Of a stretch of DNA of 50,173 bases, positions 23,887 through 31,773 are shown piece after piece. Numbering within the stretch: the stretch's first letter is position 1; each line of letters opens with the position of its first letter. Position numbers and translations under genes: made by a program. The stretch spans positions 1-50,173 of the forward strand of contig JAEVYS010000014.1 of NCBI GenBank assembly GCA_023392635.1, in the 5' to 3' direction. Source of the DNA: Actinomycetes bacterium (GTDB lineage Bacteria; Actinomycetota; Actinomycetes; Propionibacteriales; Propionibacteriaceae). The notes beneath the pieces are model-generated. The model was not told where the DNA came from. It saw only the letters and a list, made by a program, of their open reading frames with translations, and ran no database searches.

Positions 23887-24597
23887 ATGACGACCAAGGT
23901 GGAGAAGTCGGTGGTGGTGGACGTGCCGCTGAGCACGGTCTACAACCAGTGGACGCAGTTCGAGGAGTTCCCGCACTTCATGGGTGCGGTGGAGAGCGTG
24001 ACCCAGCTGGGCGATGACCGCCTGGAGTGGGTGGCCGAAATGGGCGGCGTGCGCCGGCAGTGGGTCGCCAAGATCCTGGAGCAGGTGCCCGACCGTAAGG
24101 TGGCCTGGGCCGCCGTGGAAGGCGCCACCAACGCCGGCGCGGTGACCTTCACCGAGCTCGGCCCCGCGCGCACAGAGGTGCACCTGAGCCTGGAGTACGA
24201 GCCGGAAGGCGTCGTCGAGAAGGTCGGTGACGCGCTGAAGATCGTGGAGCACCAGGCCGAGGCCGACCTCGAGAACTTCGCCCGGTTCATCGAGGACGAA
24301 GGCCGCGCGAACGGTGCCTGGCGTGGCTCGATCAACGAGGGTGCGACGGTGACGACGCCGGGAGTCGAGGATGCTGCATCGTCCTGGGGTGACTCCGGCA
24401 AGGTCGGGGACGACGCGGAGCGCGAGGCGACGTTCCGTGATGCCGAACCGAGGACCGATCTCACCGGTACGACGACGGTGGGGGAGCCGCCGCTACCAGG
24501 CGATCACGGCCTCAACCCCACCGATGCCGCCTCCGGCTTCGGGAACGAAGGGACGTCCGAGCCGGGCGTCATCCGCAGGGACGATCCCCTCGCCTGA
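23887..24597 (+). CDS. SRPBCC (START/polyketide cyclase-like) protein with disordered tail
   Basis: A 236-residue protein. Residues 1-145 form an SRPBCC fold: TTKVEKSVVVDVPLSTVY at the start, QFEEFPHFMGAVESV, and the long C-terminal helix VVEKVGDALKIVEHQAEADL. This matches the 'cyclase/dehydrase' group, in which a deep pocket binds a small hydrophobic ligand. The last ~90 residues are acidic and low in complexity, probably disordered. A GGGGGAGGGAG Shine-Dalgarno precedes ATG at 23887. GC-rich codons resume here, so it likely belongs to the chromosomal backbone. The ligand is unknown. It is convergent with the OsmC-like gene. Confidence 0.88.
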   Translation: MTTKVEKSVVVDVPLSTVYNQWTQFEEFPHFMGAVESVTQLGDDRLEWVAEMGGVRRQWVAKILEQVPDRKVAWAAVEGATNAGAVTFTELGPARTEVHLSLEYEPEGVVEKVGDALKIVEHQAEADLENFARFIEDEGRANGAWRGSINEGATVTTPGVEDAASSWGDSGKVGDDAEREATFRDAEPRTDLTGTTTVGEPPLPGDHGLNPTDAASGFGNEGTSEPGVIRRDDPLA

Positions 24598-24613
24598 GCG
24601 CCGGACGTGGGAC

Positions 24614-24657
24614 AGGGCCGGCGTTCACGGTGTGCGAGCCACCGGGGCGCCGGCCCT
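24614..24657. terminator. Hairpin between the convergent SRPBCC and OsmC-like genes
   Basis: AGGGCCGGCG (24614-24623) pairs with CGCCGGCCCT (24648-24657) over a 24-base loop. The right arm lies inside the last codons of the OsmC-like gene. It could stop transcription from both sides. Confidence 0.45.
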
Positions 24658-25023
24658 GATCGCTCTCGGGATCTCCGCGAGCTGGTCGACCAGCGTGATG
24701 AGTTCCTCGATGCCGGCCGGGTCTGCGGGGGAGTCGACCTCCACCCGATAGGTGATGCCGGTCGAGGCCCAGTCCTCGCCGAACTCGCCCTGCGCCTCGA
24801 CCCGGACACCATTGATCGGCACCCCGCGACTCTGCGCCTCCCGGTGAAGGTCGTTGAGGACACAGGCGGCGACGGCCAGGTGGAGGACGTGGGCACCGGT
24901 GAAGCCTGCCGCGACGTCGACACCGCCCTCGGTCCAACGATGGCTGAAGTGCGTCACGTGATCGTGACCAGCAAGGCGCTCGCGAAGGCTTCCCGACGCG
25001 CACACCACGGCGAAGTTGCTCAT
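24625..25023 (-). CDS. OsmC/Ohr family protein
   Basis: A 132-residue protein from ATG at 25023; an upstream TTG at 25059 in frame is possible. The OsmC fold is suggested by GGVDVAAGFTGAHVLHLAVAAC (partial), where the conserved Cys (in AACVLND) begins the central helix, and by the second half VEAQGEFGEDWASTGITYRV. OsmC/Ohr proteins use paired cysteines to reduce organic hydroperoxides. Only one clear cysteine of that pair is obvious (a second Cys, in VVCASG, lies near the N-terminus), so peroxidase activity is uncertain. It lies upstream of the small protein and quinone reductase on the same strand. Confidence 0.8.
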   Translation of the reverse strand: MSNFAVVCASGSLRERLAGHDHVTHFSHRWTEGGVDVAAGFTGAHVLHLAVAACVLNDLHREAQSRGVPINGVRVEAQGEFGEDWASTGITYRVEVDSPADPAGIEELITLVDQLAEIPRAIRAGAPVARTP

Positions 25024-25102
25024 GTCCAGAGACTGCCGTCCGTCATTCGCCTCGGCCAAGCGCTACTTGTGCTGAGGCCACGCTGGCCGGCGGCTCGCGA
25101 GC

Positions 25103-25282
25103 TCAGGAGGCGCGACGCTCATCCTGAACGCGAAGCGCCGTCCGCGTCGCGGGCCGTGGCCAGTTGGCGGTCAGGAACTCGGGCAGCTCGACGCCCCGGC
25201 CGAGCCACCACTGTGCGAGCGCAGCCTCGGTCGAGTCGACCGTGCCGGTCGTGTCGGCGGCGGCGTTCTGAGGGTGTGGCAT
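25103..25282 (-). CDS. Small conserved-looking protein of 59 residues
   Basis: ATG at 25282 runs to TGA at 25103-25105. The product begins MPHPQNAAADTTGTVDSTEA and contains LAQWWLGRGVELPEFLTANW, a Trp-rich amphipathic segment, then a basic tail. Third codon positions are nearly all G or C, and GGGA lies a few bases before the start; both support a real gene. I do not recognise the family. It sits between the OsmC-like gene and the quinone reductase on the same strand, with 79 bases on each side, so it may share a transcript. Confidence 0.55.
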   Translation of the reverse strand: MPHPQNAAADTTGTVDSTEAALAQWWLGRGVELPEFLTANWPRPATRTALRVQDERRAS

Positions 25283-25362
25283 GTTCCCAGCCTGCCCCGC
25301 TTCGGCTCGCGCGCCCAGACCCCACGCGGGTGACTACGGGATTCGCTGACGCCGCGCACAGC

Positions 25363-26346
25363 TCAGCCGATCTGGAGGATCACCTTCCCGGTGGTGGCGC
25401 GCCCCTCCAGTGCCTCGTGCGCCTTGGCGGCGTCGGCAAGGGCGAACCGCGCACCGATGCGGACGTCCAGGCCTCCGTCAACCACAGCGGCGAACAGCTC
25501 GTCCGCCCGGCCACGGAGCTCCTCGGTCGTAGCGATGTAGTGGCCCAGGGTGGGACGGGTGAGGAACAGCGAGCCTCCCGAGTTGAGCCGCTGGATGTCG
25601 AAGGGCGGCACCGGTCCGCTGGAGGCGCCGAACAACACCATCGTTCCGCGGCGTCGCAGGCACGCGAGCGACGCGTCGAAGGTGGAGCGGCCCACCCCGT
25701 CGTAGACGACCGGCACTCCGCCGCCGGCGAGTTCCTTCACCAGTCCCGGCAGTTCGGCGGTCAGGTCTTTCAGCAGGTCGTAGCGAATGACCTCGACGGC
25801 CCCGGCGGCCCGGGAGAGCGCTTCCTTCTCGGCGCTGGAGACGGTGGTGATGACGCGGGCGCCGCGGCTGGTGGCGAGTTGGGTGAGCAGCAGGCCGACC
25901 CCGCCGGCGCCGGCGTGGACGAGGATCGGGTCGCCCGGCTGGACGGGGTAGGTCGAGGTCACCAGGTAGTGCGCGGTCAGGCCTTGAAGGGGGAGCGCGG
26001 CCGCGACGTCGAGGCCGACGCCGTGGGGGACGCGGAGTGCCCGCTCGGCCTTGACCCGGACCAGCTCGGCGTAGGAGCCGGGCGAGTCCGCCCAGGCGAC
26101 CCGGTCGCCCTCGGCCAGATCGGTCACGTCCTCGCCGACCGCGACCACCACGCCGGCACCCTCATCGCCCGGAGTGTGCGGGAACGGCATCGGGTAGACC
26201 CCGCCCCGACGGTAGGTGTCGATGAAGTTGATGCCGGCAGCCGCCGCCTTGACCAACACCTCGCCAGGGCCAGCCTTTGGATCGGGAATCTCAACCAGCT
26301 CGAGGACGTCGGGGCCGCCGGCCCGCTGGGCTTGGATCGCACGCAT
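25363..26346 (-). CDS. qor: NADPH:quinone oxidoreductase (zinc-less MDR)
   Basis: A 327-residue medium-chain dehydrogenase/reductase without zinc ligands. The N-terminal GroES-like half reads MRAIQAQRAGGPDVLELVEI with GINFIDTYRRGGVY and HTPGDEGAGVV, typical of quinone oxidoreductases. The NADPH-binding HAGAGGVGLLLTQLA motif lies around 143-157. Length and motifs are those of E. coli Qor. It would reduce quinones with NADPH as a detoxification reaction in the cytoplasm. It lies between the small-protein gene and the LacI regulator on the same strand, with an 80-base gap to the regulator. Confidence 0.92.
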   Translation of the reverse strand: MRAIQAQRAGGPDVLELVEIPDPKAGPGEVLVKAAAAGINFIDTYRRGGVYPMPFPHTPGDEGAGVVVAVGEDVTDLAEGDRVAWADSPGSYAELVRVKAERALRVPHGVGLDVAAALPLQGLTAHYLVTSTYPVQPGDPILVHAGAGGVGLLLTQLATSRGARVITTVSSAEKEALSRAAGAVEVIRYDLLKDLTAELPGLVKELAGGGVPVVYDGVGRSTFDASLACLRRRGTMVLFGASSGPVPPFDIQRLNSGGSLFLTRPTLGHYIATTEELRGRADELFAAVVDGGLDVRIGARFALADAAKAHEALEGRATTGKVILQIG

Positions 26347-26426
26347 AGGCCGAGACTAACCCGCGTGAGCCCCAAGCCTGCTGGCCGTTCAGGCCAGGAC
26401 GGCAGCGAACGGCCCGTCGTCCTCGC

Positions 26427-27458
26427 TCAGCCCCGCGGCTGGCTGGAGCTGCGCACGATCAACTCGGGCTGCAGCACCGTCTGGCGGTGGACGTGACCTG
26501 CGTCGCCGGAGGAGTGCTCGAAGAGGAGTTGCGCGGCGAGGTAGCCCAGCTGGTCGGTGGGCTGCCGTACCGAGGTGAGGGGCACGACCCAGTCGGCAGC
26601 GAAGTCGATGTCGTCGTAGCCGACCAGCGCCACGTCGTCGGGCACCCGCACGCCGGCCCGGTTGAGCCCGCGGTAGACGCCGAAGGCCATCATGTCGTTG
26701 CCGCAGAAGATGCCGGTGGGAAGGGGGCCCTCCAGCAGCCGGTGCGCAGCGAGCACCCCGTCCTGTATGCCCAGGCCCTCCTGGAGGACCTCCACCAGAG
26801 CCGTCTCCGGGTCGAGCCCGGCAGCGACGATGGCGTCGCGGGCACCCTGGGCGCGCTGGACGTGCTGGCGCAGGCCCTGGCCGCCGCCGACGAAGGCCAC
26901 GCGCTCGTGGCCCAGTTGCAGGAGGTGCTCCACCGCCAGGCGGGCGCCGGCGACGTCATTGACCGACACCGAACAGTCGTCGCCCTCGGTCTGGTAGTCG
27001 AGGAACACCACCGGGAGGTGCCCGGCCTCGACGCTGGCCTGCTCCCCGCCGCTCCCCGTCCGCGCGGGCGTCAGCAGCGCGCCCCGGACCCGCTGCGCGC
27101 CGAGGATCTGCAGCAGCTGGGCTTCGCGCTCCGGGTCGTTGTCGGAATTGCACAGGATCACCACGTGCCCCGCCTCGCGCGCGGCCCGTTCGACCGCCCG
27201 GGCGGCCTCCATGAAGAACGGGCTCACCACGTCGAGGACGACCAGGCCGATCACCTGGCTGGCCACACCGGTCAGCACGCGCGCCTGCTGGTTGGGCACG
27301 AAGCCCATGTCCTTGATCGCGCGTTCCACCGCCCGCCGGGTGCGGGCGCTCACCAGTTCGGGGTGGTTGATGGTGTGCGACACGGTGCCGACCGACACTC
27401 CGGCCCGGGCGGCCACGTCCTGGATGCGGACGCCGTTGCCGTTCTGGGTCCTGCCCAT
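26427..27458 (-). CDS. LacI family transcriptional regulator of the ribose-type operon
   Basis: A 343-residue regulator. The N-terminal helix-turn-helix RIQDVAARAGVSVGTVSHTI (about 11-30) and hinge region (PNQQARVLTG) are standard LacI/RbsR features. Residues ~62-335 form the periplasmic-binding-type effector domain (VIGLVVLDVVSPFF, AFVGGGQGLRQH, VALVGYDDIDFA). It is divergent from the ribose-type transport operon across 172 bases that hold two perfect TGAAGCGCTTCA operators. It therefore most likely represses that operon and is released by the sugar. Its own promoter may use the A/T-rich patch near 27517-27529. Confidence 0.93.
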   Translation of the reverse strand: MGRTQNGNGVRIQDVAARAGVSVGTVSHTINHPELVSARTRRAVERAIKDMGFVPNQQARVLTGVASQVIGLVVLDVVSPFFMEAARAVERAAREAGHVVILCNSDNDPEREAQLLQILGAQRVRGALLTPARTGSGGEQASVEAGHLPVVFLDYQTEGDDCSVSVNDVAGARLAVEHLLQLGHERVAFVGGGQGLRQHVQRAQGARDAIVAAGLDPETALVEVLQEGLGIQDGVLAAHRLLEGPLPTGIFCGNDMMAFGVYRGLNRAGVRVPDDVALVGYDDIDFAADWVVPLTSVRQPTDQLGYLAAQLLFEHSSGDAGHVHRQTVLQPELIVRSSSQPRG

Positions 27459-27516
27459 CGAACCTCCCGCTGACCTGGCGCGAGCCTAACCGACCCGCGC
27501 TCCGGAGCTTCCTCGA

Positions 27517-27529
27517 TATCAATGTGATA
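27517..27529. promoter_or_regulatory. A/T-rich inverted repeat, possible regulator promoter element
   Basis: TATCA-ATG-TGATA forms a 5-bp inverted repeat in an unusually A/T-rich patch, about 60 bases before the LacI start on the minus strand. It could include the -10 region of that gene. Confidence 0.35.
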
Positions 27530-27576
27530 ACGGCCCACGCGCTCGGTTGCGGGTGGGCGACAACGAGGATACTGTC

Positions 27577-27605
27577 TGAAGCGCTTCAATACATGAAGCG
27601 CTTCA
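27577..27605 (+). promoter_or_regulatory. Tandem LacI-type operators
   Basis: Two identical 12-bp perfect palindromes, TGAAGCGCTTCA, lie at 27577-27588 and 27594-27605, 17 bases centre to centre. The GAAgCGcTTC core is the classic LacI-family operator form. A possible -35 (TTGCGG, 27547-27552) and -10 (GATACT, 27568-27573) sit just upstream, so repressor here would block initiation. Confidence 0.88.
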
Positions 27606-27630
27606 AAGAGCAACGTCGCTTGGAGAGTCC

Positions 27631-28038
27631 ATGTCGGAAGAGACGTCCGCCAGCGCCGCCCACGCCACCCGGCGCTGGTTCGTGCCGGATGCCTACATCC
27701 CGCCGCGGAGCACCGCGCCCGAGGTGTCCCACGAGTCCATCTGCGTGCTGAACCCCGACGCCACGCCCGCCGTGTTCACCGTCACGGCCTACTTCGCCGA
27801 CCGCGAGCCGGACGTCTCCGAGCCGATCACCATCCCGGGGCTGCGGGCCTTGCACCTGCGCACCGACGCCCCCGGGGCGGTCGGCGGCCTGCGTCTGGAG
27901 CGCGGCGTCCCGTACGGCCTCGAGATCATTTCCGACAGCCCGCTGCAGCTGCAGTACAGCCGCCTGGACACCACCCAGCCCGCCTACTCGCTGATGACCG
28001 CGCTGCTCGACAGCGCACCACACACGCTTCACAGCTGA
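27631..28038 (+). CDS. ASRT-family (sensory rhodopsin transducer-like) small-ligand protein
   Basis: A 135-residue protein of the Anabaena sensory rhodopsin transducer superfamily. Recognisable segments are RRWFVPDAYIPP, VSHESICVLNPD, FTVTAYFADREP (with the family's FxDREP), RALHLRTD and QLQYSRLDTTQPAYSLMT. The single beta-sandwich domain fills the protein. Genome-context work by Iyer, Aravind and colleagues proposed these as small-molecule (often sugar) binding proteins linked to carbohydrate operons. No rhodopsin gene is visible here. As first gene of the ribose-type operon, right behind the LacI operators, it probably senses or handles the same sugar. Function is inferred. Confidence 0.88.
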   Translation: MSEETSASAAHATRRWFVPDAYIPPRSTAPEVSHESICVLNPDATPAVFTVTAYFADREPDVSEPITIPGLRALHLRTDAPGAVGGLRLERGVPYGLEIISDSPLQLQYSRLDTTQPAYSLMTALLDSAPHTLHS

Positions 28039-28091
28039 TACCCGGCAGTTCAGCCGGCAGCAACCGAAGGACGCCTAACAAGGAGGATGGA

Positions 28092-29135
28092 ATGAAGCAA
28101 GGGCGCTTTGCCACCGGGGCCGCCAGCCTCGCCCTCGCACTCGGTCTCTCGCTGTCTGCGTGCAGCAGCGGCGCCGCACCGAGCGCGGGCTCGAGCGAGC
28201 CGGCCAAGGACAAGAACTACACGATCGCCGTGGTCCCCAAGGACGCCACGAACCCCTGGTTCGTGCGCATGGAGACCGGCGTGAAGCAGTTCGCGTCCGA
28301 CACCGGCCTCAACGTGTACCAGAAGGGCCCGTCGGAGACCGACGCCACCATGCAGGCGCAGGTCATCCAGGACCTCATCGCGCAGAAGGTGGACGCCATC
28401 GCGGTCGTCCCGGTCGACCCGGGCGCCCTCGAGACCGTCCTCAAGCAGGCCATCGACGCCGGCATCGTCGTCGTCACCCACGAGGGCGCCTCGCAGCAGA
28501 ACACGATGTACGACATCGAGGCCTTCAACAACGCCAAGTACGGCGCCTTCATCATGGACAACCTCGCCGAGTGCATGGGCAAGGAGGGCACCTACACCAC
28601 GATGGTCGGCCACGTCACCAACGCCTCCCACAACGAGTGGGCCGACGGCGGCGTCGCACACCAGAAGGAGGCCTTCCCGAACATGAAGCTCCTGGCCGAC
28701 GAGCCGCGGGTCGAGTCCCAGGACGACGGCGAGCAGGCCTACCAGACGGCCAAGGAGCTGCTCAAGAAGTACCCCGACCTCAAGGGCATCATGGGCACCT
28801 CGTCGTTCGACGCTCCGGGTGTGGCCCGCGCCATCGACGAGCTCGGCCTCAAGGGCAAGGTCTGCACCAGCGGCACCGGAATGCCGGCGGCCAACAAGGA
28901 GATCCTGGCCAACGGGTCCGTCTCTTCCCTGACCCTGTGGGATCCGGCCAAGGCCGGCTACGCGATGGCCTCCCTGGCCAAGAAGATCCTCGACGGCGAC
29001 AAGATCGAGGGCACCGTCGACCTGGGCGTCGACGGCTACAAGGAGATGCACTTCGCTGAGGGCAGCACCAAGGTGCTCGAGGGCAACGGCTGGATCGTCA
29101 TCAACAAGGACAACGTCGACAGCTTCGGCTTCTGA
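28092..29135 (+). CDS. Ribose-type ABC substrate-binding lipoprotein
   Basis: A 347-residue extracellular binding protein. AGGAGG (28081-28086) precedes the ATG. The signal ends in the lipobox LSAC (Cys 24). The family 2 (RbsB/LsrB-like) fold follows: YTIAVVPKDATNPWFVRMETG at the start of the mature domain, QDLIAQKVDAIAVVPVDP, and GTSSFDAPGVARAIDE. The sugar is probably a pentose because RbsK and RbsD lie in the operon; the autoinducer-2/rhamnose branch cannot be excluded. Two strong hairpins follow the stop and likely boost its level over the other components. Confidence 0.92.
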   Translation: MKQGRFATGAASLALALGLSLSACSSGAAPSAGSSEPAKDKNYTIAVVPKDATNPWFVRMETGVKQFASDTGLNVYQKGPSETDATMQAQVIQDLIAQKVDAIAVVPVDPGALETVLKQAIDAGIVVVTHEGASQQNTMYDIEAFNNAKYGAFIMDNLAECMGKEGTYTTMVGHVTNASHNEWADGGVAHQKEAFPNMKLLADEPRVESQDDGEQAYQTAKELLKKYPDLKGIMGTSSFDAPGVARAIDELGLKGKVCTSGTGMPAANKEILANGSVSSLTLWDPAKAGYAMASLAKKILDGDKIEGTVDLGVDGYKEMHFAEGSTKVLEGNGWIVINKDNVDSFGF

Positions 29136-29148
29136 CCGACTCCCGGGT

Positions 29149-29178
29149 GCCGGCCGGACGCATCCCCGTCCGGCCGGC
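29149..29178 (+). terminator. First hairpin after the sugar-binding protein gene
   Basis: A perfect 12-bp stem (29149-29160 with 29167-29178) with a six-base loop, inside the operon. It may attenuate or protect mRNA. Confidence 0.7.
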
Positions 29179-29194
29179 CACCATCCCCCGGTGG

Positions 29195-29220
29195 GGGCGG
29201 CGGTACCCCTCCCGCCGCCC
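29195..29220 (+). terminator. Second hairpin before the sugar ATPase gene
   Basis: GGGCGGCGG (29195-29203) pairs with CCGCCGCCC (29212-29220) over eight bases, 16 bases past the first hairpin and about 30 before the ATPase start. Confidence 0.6.
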
Positions 29221-29249
29221 CGCCGGGCTGTCCCACCCAAGGAACGAAA

Positions 29250-30758
29250 ATGGCTGAAAGCGTCCTCGCGGTCCGCGGGGTGAGCAAGTCCTTCGCCGGG
29301 GTCCAGGCGCTCAGTGACATCACCCTCGACATCAGGCCGGGCGAGATCCACTGCCTCGCCGGCGAGAACGGCAGCGGCAAGTCGACGCTGATCAAGATCA
29401 TCTCGGGCGTGCACGACCCTGACGAGGGAACGATCGAGATCAACGGCGTCTCCCACGCGCGGCTGACCCCCGTCGAGGCCATCGCCGCCGGCGTGCAGGT
29501 CATCTACCAGGACTTCTCGGTCTTCCCCAACCTGACCGTTATGGAGAACCTCGCCCTCAACACCGAGCTCGCGAGCAAGCGCAAGCTGGTCAACTGGCGC
29601 CGCTTCCGCCGCATCGCCGAGGAGGCGGTGGCGAAGATCAACTTCTCCGTCGACCTCGACCAGCTGGTCGGCAAGCTCTCGGTCGCCGACAAGCAGCTGG
29701 TCGCGATCAGCCGCGCCCTGATGAGCGACGCGAAGCTGATCATCATGGACGAGCCCACGACGGCTCTCACCAAGCGCGAGGTGGACGCGCTCTTCCGGAT
29801 CATCCTCGACCTCAAGGCGCGGGGCATCGCCACCCTCTTCGTGAGCCACAAGCTCGAGGAGGTGTTCGAGATCAGCGAGCGCTTCACGATCATCCGGAAC
29901 GGACGCGCGGTCGCGACCTGCCTGCCCGAGGAGCTGAACCGCCGGACCTTCACCCAGTACATGACCGGACGCGAGTTCGAGGACGCCCACTTCGAGGTGG
30001 GCGAGCTGCCGGACGAGCCGGTCCTCGAGGCGCGCGACCTCAGCGTGAAGGGCGCGTTCGCCGACGTCAGCTTCCGCCTGCGCCCCGGCGAGATCCTGGG
30101 CATCACCGGGCTGCTCGGCTCGGGCAGGACGGAACTGGCGATGACCCTGTTCGGCGCCTATCGTCCCGATGGCGGCGAGCTGCTGCTGAAGGGCCGGCCG
30201 GTGACGTTCTCCGGGATTCGTGACGCGATCGCCAGCGGCATCGGCTACGTCCCTGAGGACCGTCTCACCGAGGGCCTGTTCCTGGAGCGGTCCATCGGTG
30301 ACAACATCGTGATCGCCCAGATCGACCACCTCGTGGCGCGTGGGCTGCTCGACCGGGAACGCAAGAGCGCGTCGGCTGACGAATGGGTGCGTGACCTGAA
30401 GATCGCGACCCCCGACCCCGACAACGCCGCCAACACCCTCTCCGGCGGCAACCAGCAGCGCATCGTGCTCGCCAAGTGGCTCGCGACGAAGCCGGACATC
30501 CTCATCCTGAACGGGCCGACGGTGGGCGTCGACATCGGTTCCAAGCACGACATCCACCAGATCCTTCGTGAGCTCGCGGGCTCGGGGATGGCCGTCATCG
30601 TCATCTCCGACGACATCCCCGAGGTCATCGGCAACTGCAACCGGGTGCTCCTGATGAAGGCCGGACGGATCACCGACGAGGTCGACCCCGCCGTCGTGAG
30701 CGAGCACCAGCTGGCCGCGCTCATGACCGGCGAGTCCGACCAGGAAGGAAAGCACTGA
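29250..30758 (+). CDS. Sugar ABC transporter ATPase, RbsA/MglA type
   Basis: A 502-residue protein with two nucleotide-binding domains. The first has Walker A GENGSGKS (about 44-51), Walker B LIIMDEPTTAL and a degenerate signature (LSVADKQ). The second has the usual altered P-loop (GLLGSGRTE) of RbsA-type second domains and a good signature LSGGNQQR. Its Walker B reads LILNGPTVGVD, where D-E is replaced by N-G, so the second site probably lacks the catalytic glutamate. It powers the uptake system with the two following permeases. The start is ATG at 29250, behind AAGGAACG. Confidence 0.93.
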   Translation: MAESVLAVRGVSKSFAGVQALSDITLDIRPGEIHCLAGENGSGKSTLIKIISGVHDPDEGTIEINGVSHARLTPVEAIAAGVQVIYQDFSVFPNLTVMENLALNTELASKRKLVNWRRFRRIAEEAVAKINFSVDLDQLVGKLSVADKQLVAISRALMSDAKLIIMDEPTTALTKREVDALFRIILDLKARGIATLFVSHKLEEVFEISERFTIIRNGRAVATCLPEELNRRTFTQYMTGREFEDAHFEVGELPDEPVLEARDLSVKGAFADVSFRLRPGEILGITGLLGSGRTELAMTLFGAYRPDGGELLLKGRPVTFSGIRDAIASGIGYVPEDRLTEGLFLERSIGDNIVIAQIDHLVARGLLDRERKSASADEWVRDLKIATPDPDNAANTLSGGNQQRIVLAKWLATKPDILILNGPTVGVDIGSKHDIHQILRELAGSGMAVIVISDDIPEVIGNCNRVLLMKAGRITDEVDPAVVSEHQLAALMTGESDQEGKH

Positions 30759-30759
30759 G

Positions 30760-31773
30760 GTGGGTGCGCTCATCCAGAAGACCATCAGGTCCAACGAGTT
30801 CTACGTGTTCCTCGTGATCGCTGCCGTCTGCCTGCTGATCCAGGCACGCAGCGGGCAGTTCTTCACGGCCAACAACCTCGTCGACCTCGCCAACGCGATG
30901 GTGGTGCCCGGGCTGTTCGCCATCGGCGCGTTCCTCGTGATTGTCTCCGGCGGCATCGACGTGTCCTTCCCCGCCCTCGCCTCCCTCGCGGTGTACGCCG
31001 TGACGCGGTTCCTCGTCGACTCGCGCTACGAGGGCGGCATCGTGCTGCCGTTCCTCCTGGTGATCGGGCTGGGCGCGGTGCTCGGCGCCTTCAACGGGCT
31101 GTTCACCTCGCGCCTGGCCGTCCCGTCCCTGATCATCACCCTCGGCACGGCGAACGTGTTCTCCGGGGTCATGCAGGGCGCGTTGAACTCCGTGCAGATC
31201 CCCAAGATCCCCGCGGCGATGGCCGAGTTCGGACGCGGCTCGCTGTTCGTGGCCACCAACCCGGTCTCGGGACTCACGTCCAGCATGCCGGTCTCGTTCC
31301 TGATCCTGCTCGCCGTGCTCGCGGTGATCTTCTTCCTGCTCCGCTACACCATGTTCGGACGCGGTGTCTTCGCGATCGGCGGCGACGAGAGCGCTGCCGC
31401 GCGCGCCGGCTTCAACGTCCGGTGGACCAAGTTCTGGATCTACGTGATCGTGGGCGTCATCGCCGCCGTCGCCGGCCTCATCCGTACCTGCGGAATGGGC
31501 CAGATGCATCCCACGAACCTGCTGGGGATGGAGATGATGGTGATCGCGGCGGTCGTCCTCGGTGGCACCGCCATCACCGGTGGCACCGGCTCGTTGACCG
31601 GCGTCATGCTCGGCACGTTGCTGATCGTCATCGTCGAGAACAGCATGATCCTGCTCGGCATCCCGACCTTCTGGCAGCAGTTCTCGCTCGGGCTGCTGAT
31701 CATCGTCGGCACCGGGATCTCGGCCCTACAGATCGCGCGGTCGGGCAACGGCCTGCGCGCGGTCCTGAGATGA
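30760..31773 (+). CDS. Sugar ABC permease 1 (RbsC-like)
   Basis: A 337-residue membrane protein with about ten hydrophobic helices. The start is GTG at 30760, one base after the ATPase stop and behind GGAAGGAAAG. Family markers are VSGGIDVSFPALASLAVYAV (about 62-81), SLIITLGTANVFSGVM, and the EAA-like loop FAIGGDESAAARAGFNVRWTKFWIY. It forms a heterodimeric channel with the next permease, as in transporters with two separate permease genes. The stop overlaps the next start by ATGA. Confidence 0.92.
   Translation: MGALIQKTIRSNEFYVFLVIAAVCLLIQARSGQFFTANNLVDLANAMVVPGLFAIGAFLVIVSGGIDVSFPALASLAVYAVTRFLVDSRYEGGIVLPFLLVIGLGAVLGAFNGLFTSRLAVPSLIITLGTANVFSGVMQGALNSVQIPKIPAAMAEFGRGSLFVATNPVSGLTSSMPVSFLILLAVLAVIFFLLRYTMFGRGVFAIGGDESAAARAGFNVRWTKFWIYVIVGVIAAVAGLIRTCGMGQMHPTNLLGMEMMVIAAVVLGGTAITGGTGSLTGVMLGTLLIVIVENSMILLGIPTFWQQFSLGLLIIVGTGISALQIARSGNGLRAVLR

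Noticed and set aside
28050..30794. Long minus-strand open frame opposite the ribose-type binding protein and ATPase
   Set aside because: The opposite strand encodes unmistakable proteins; the minus frame is Val/Asp/Leu/Gly-rich low-complexity sequence.
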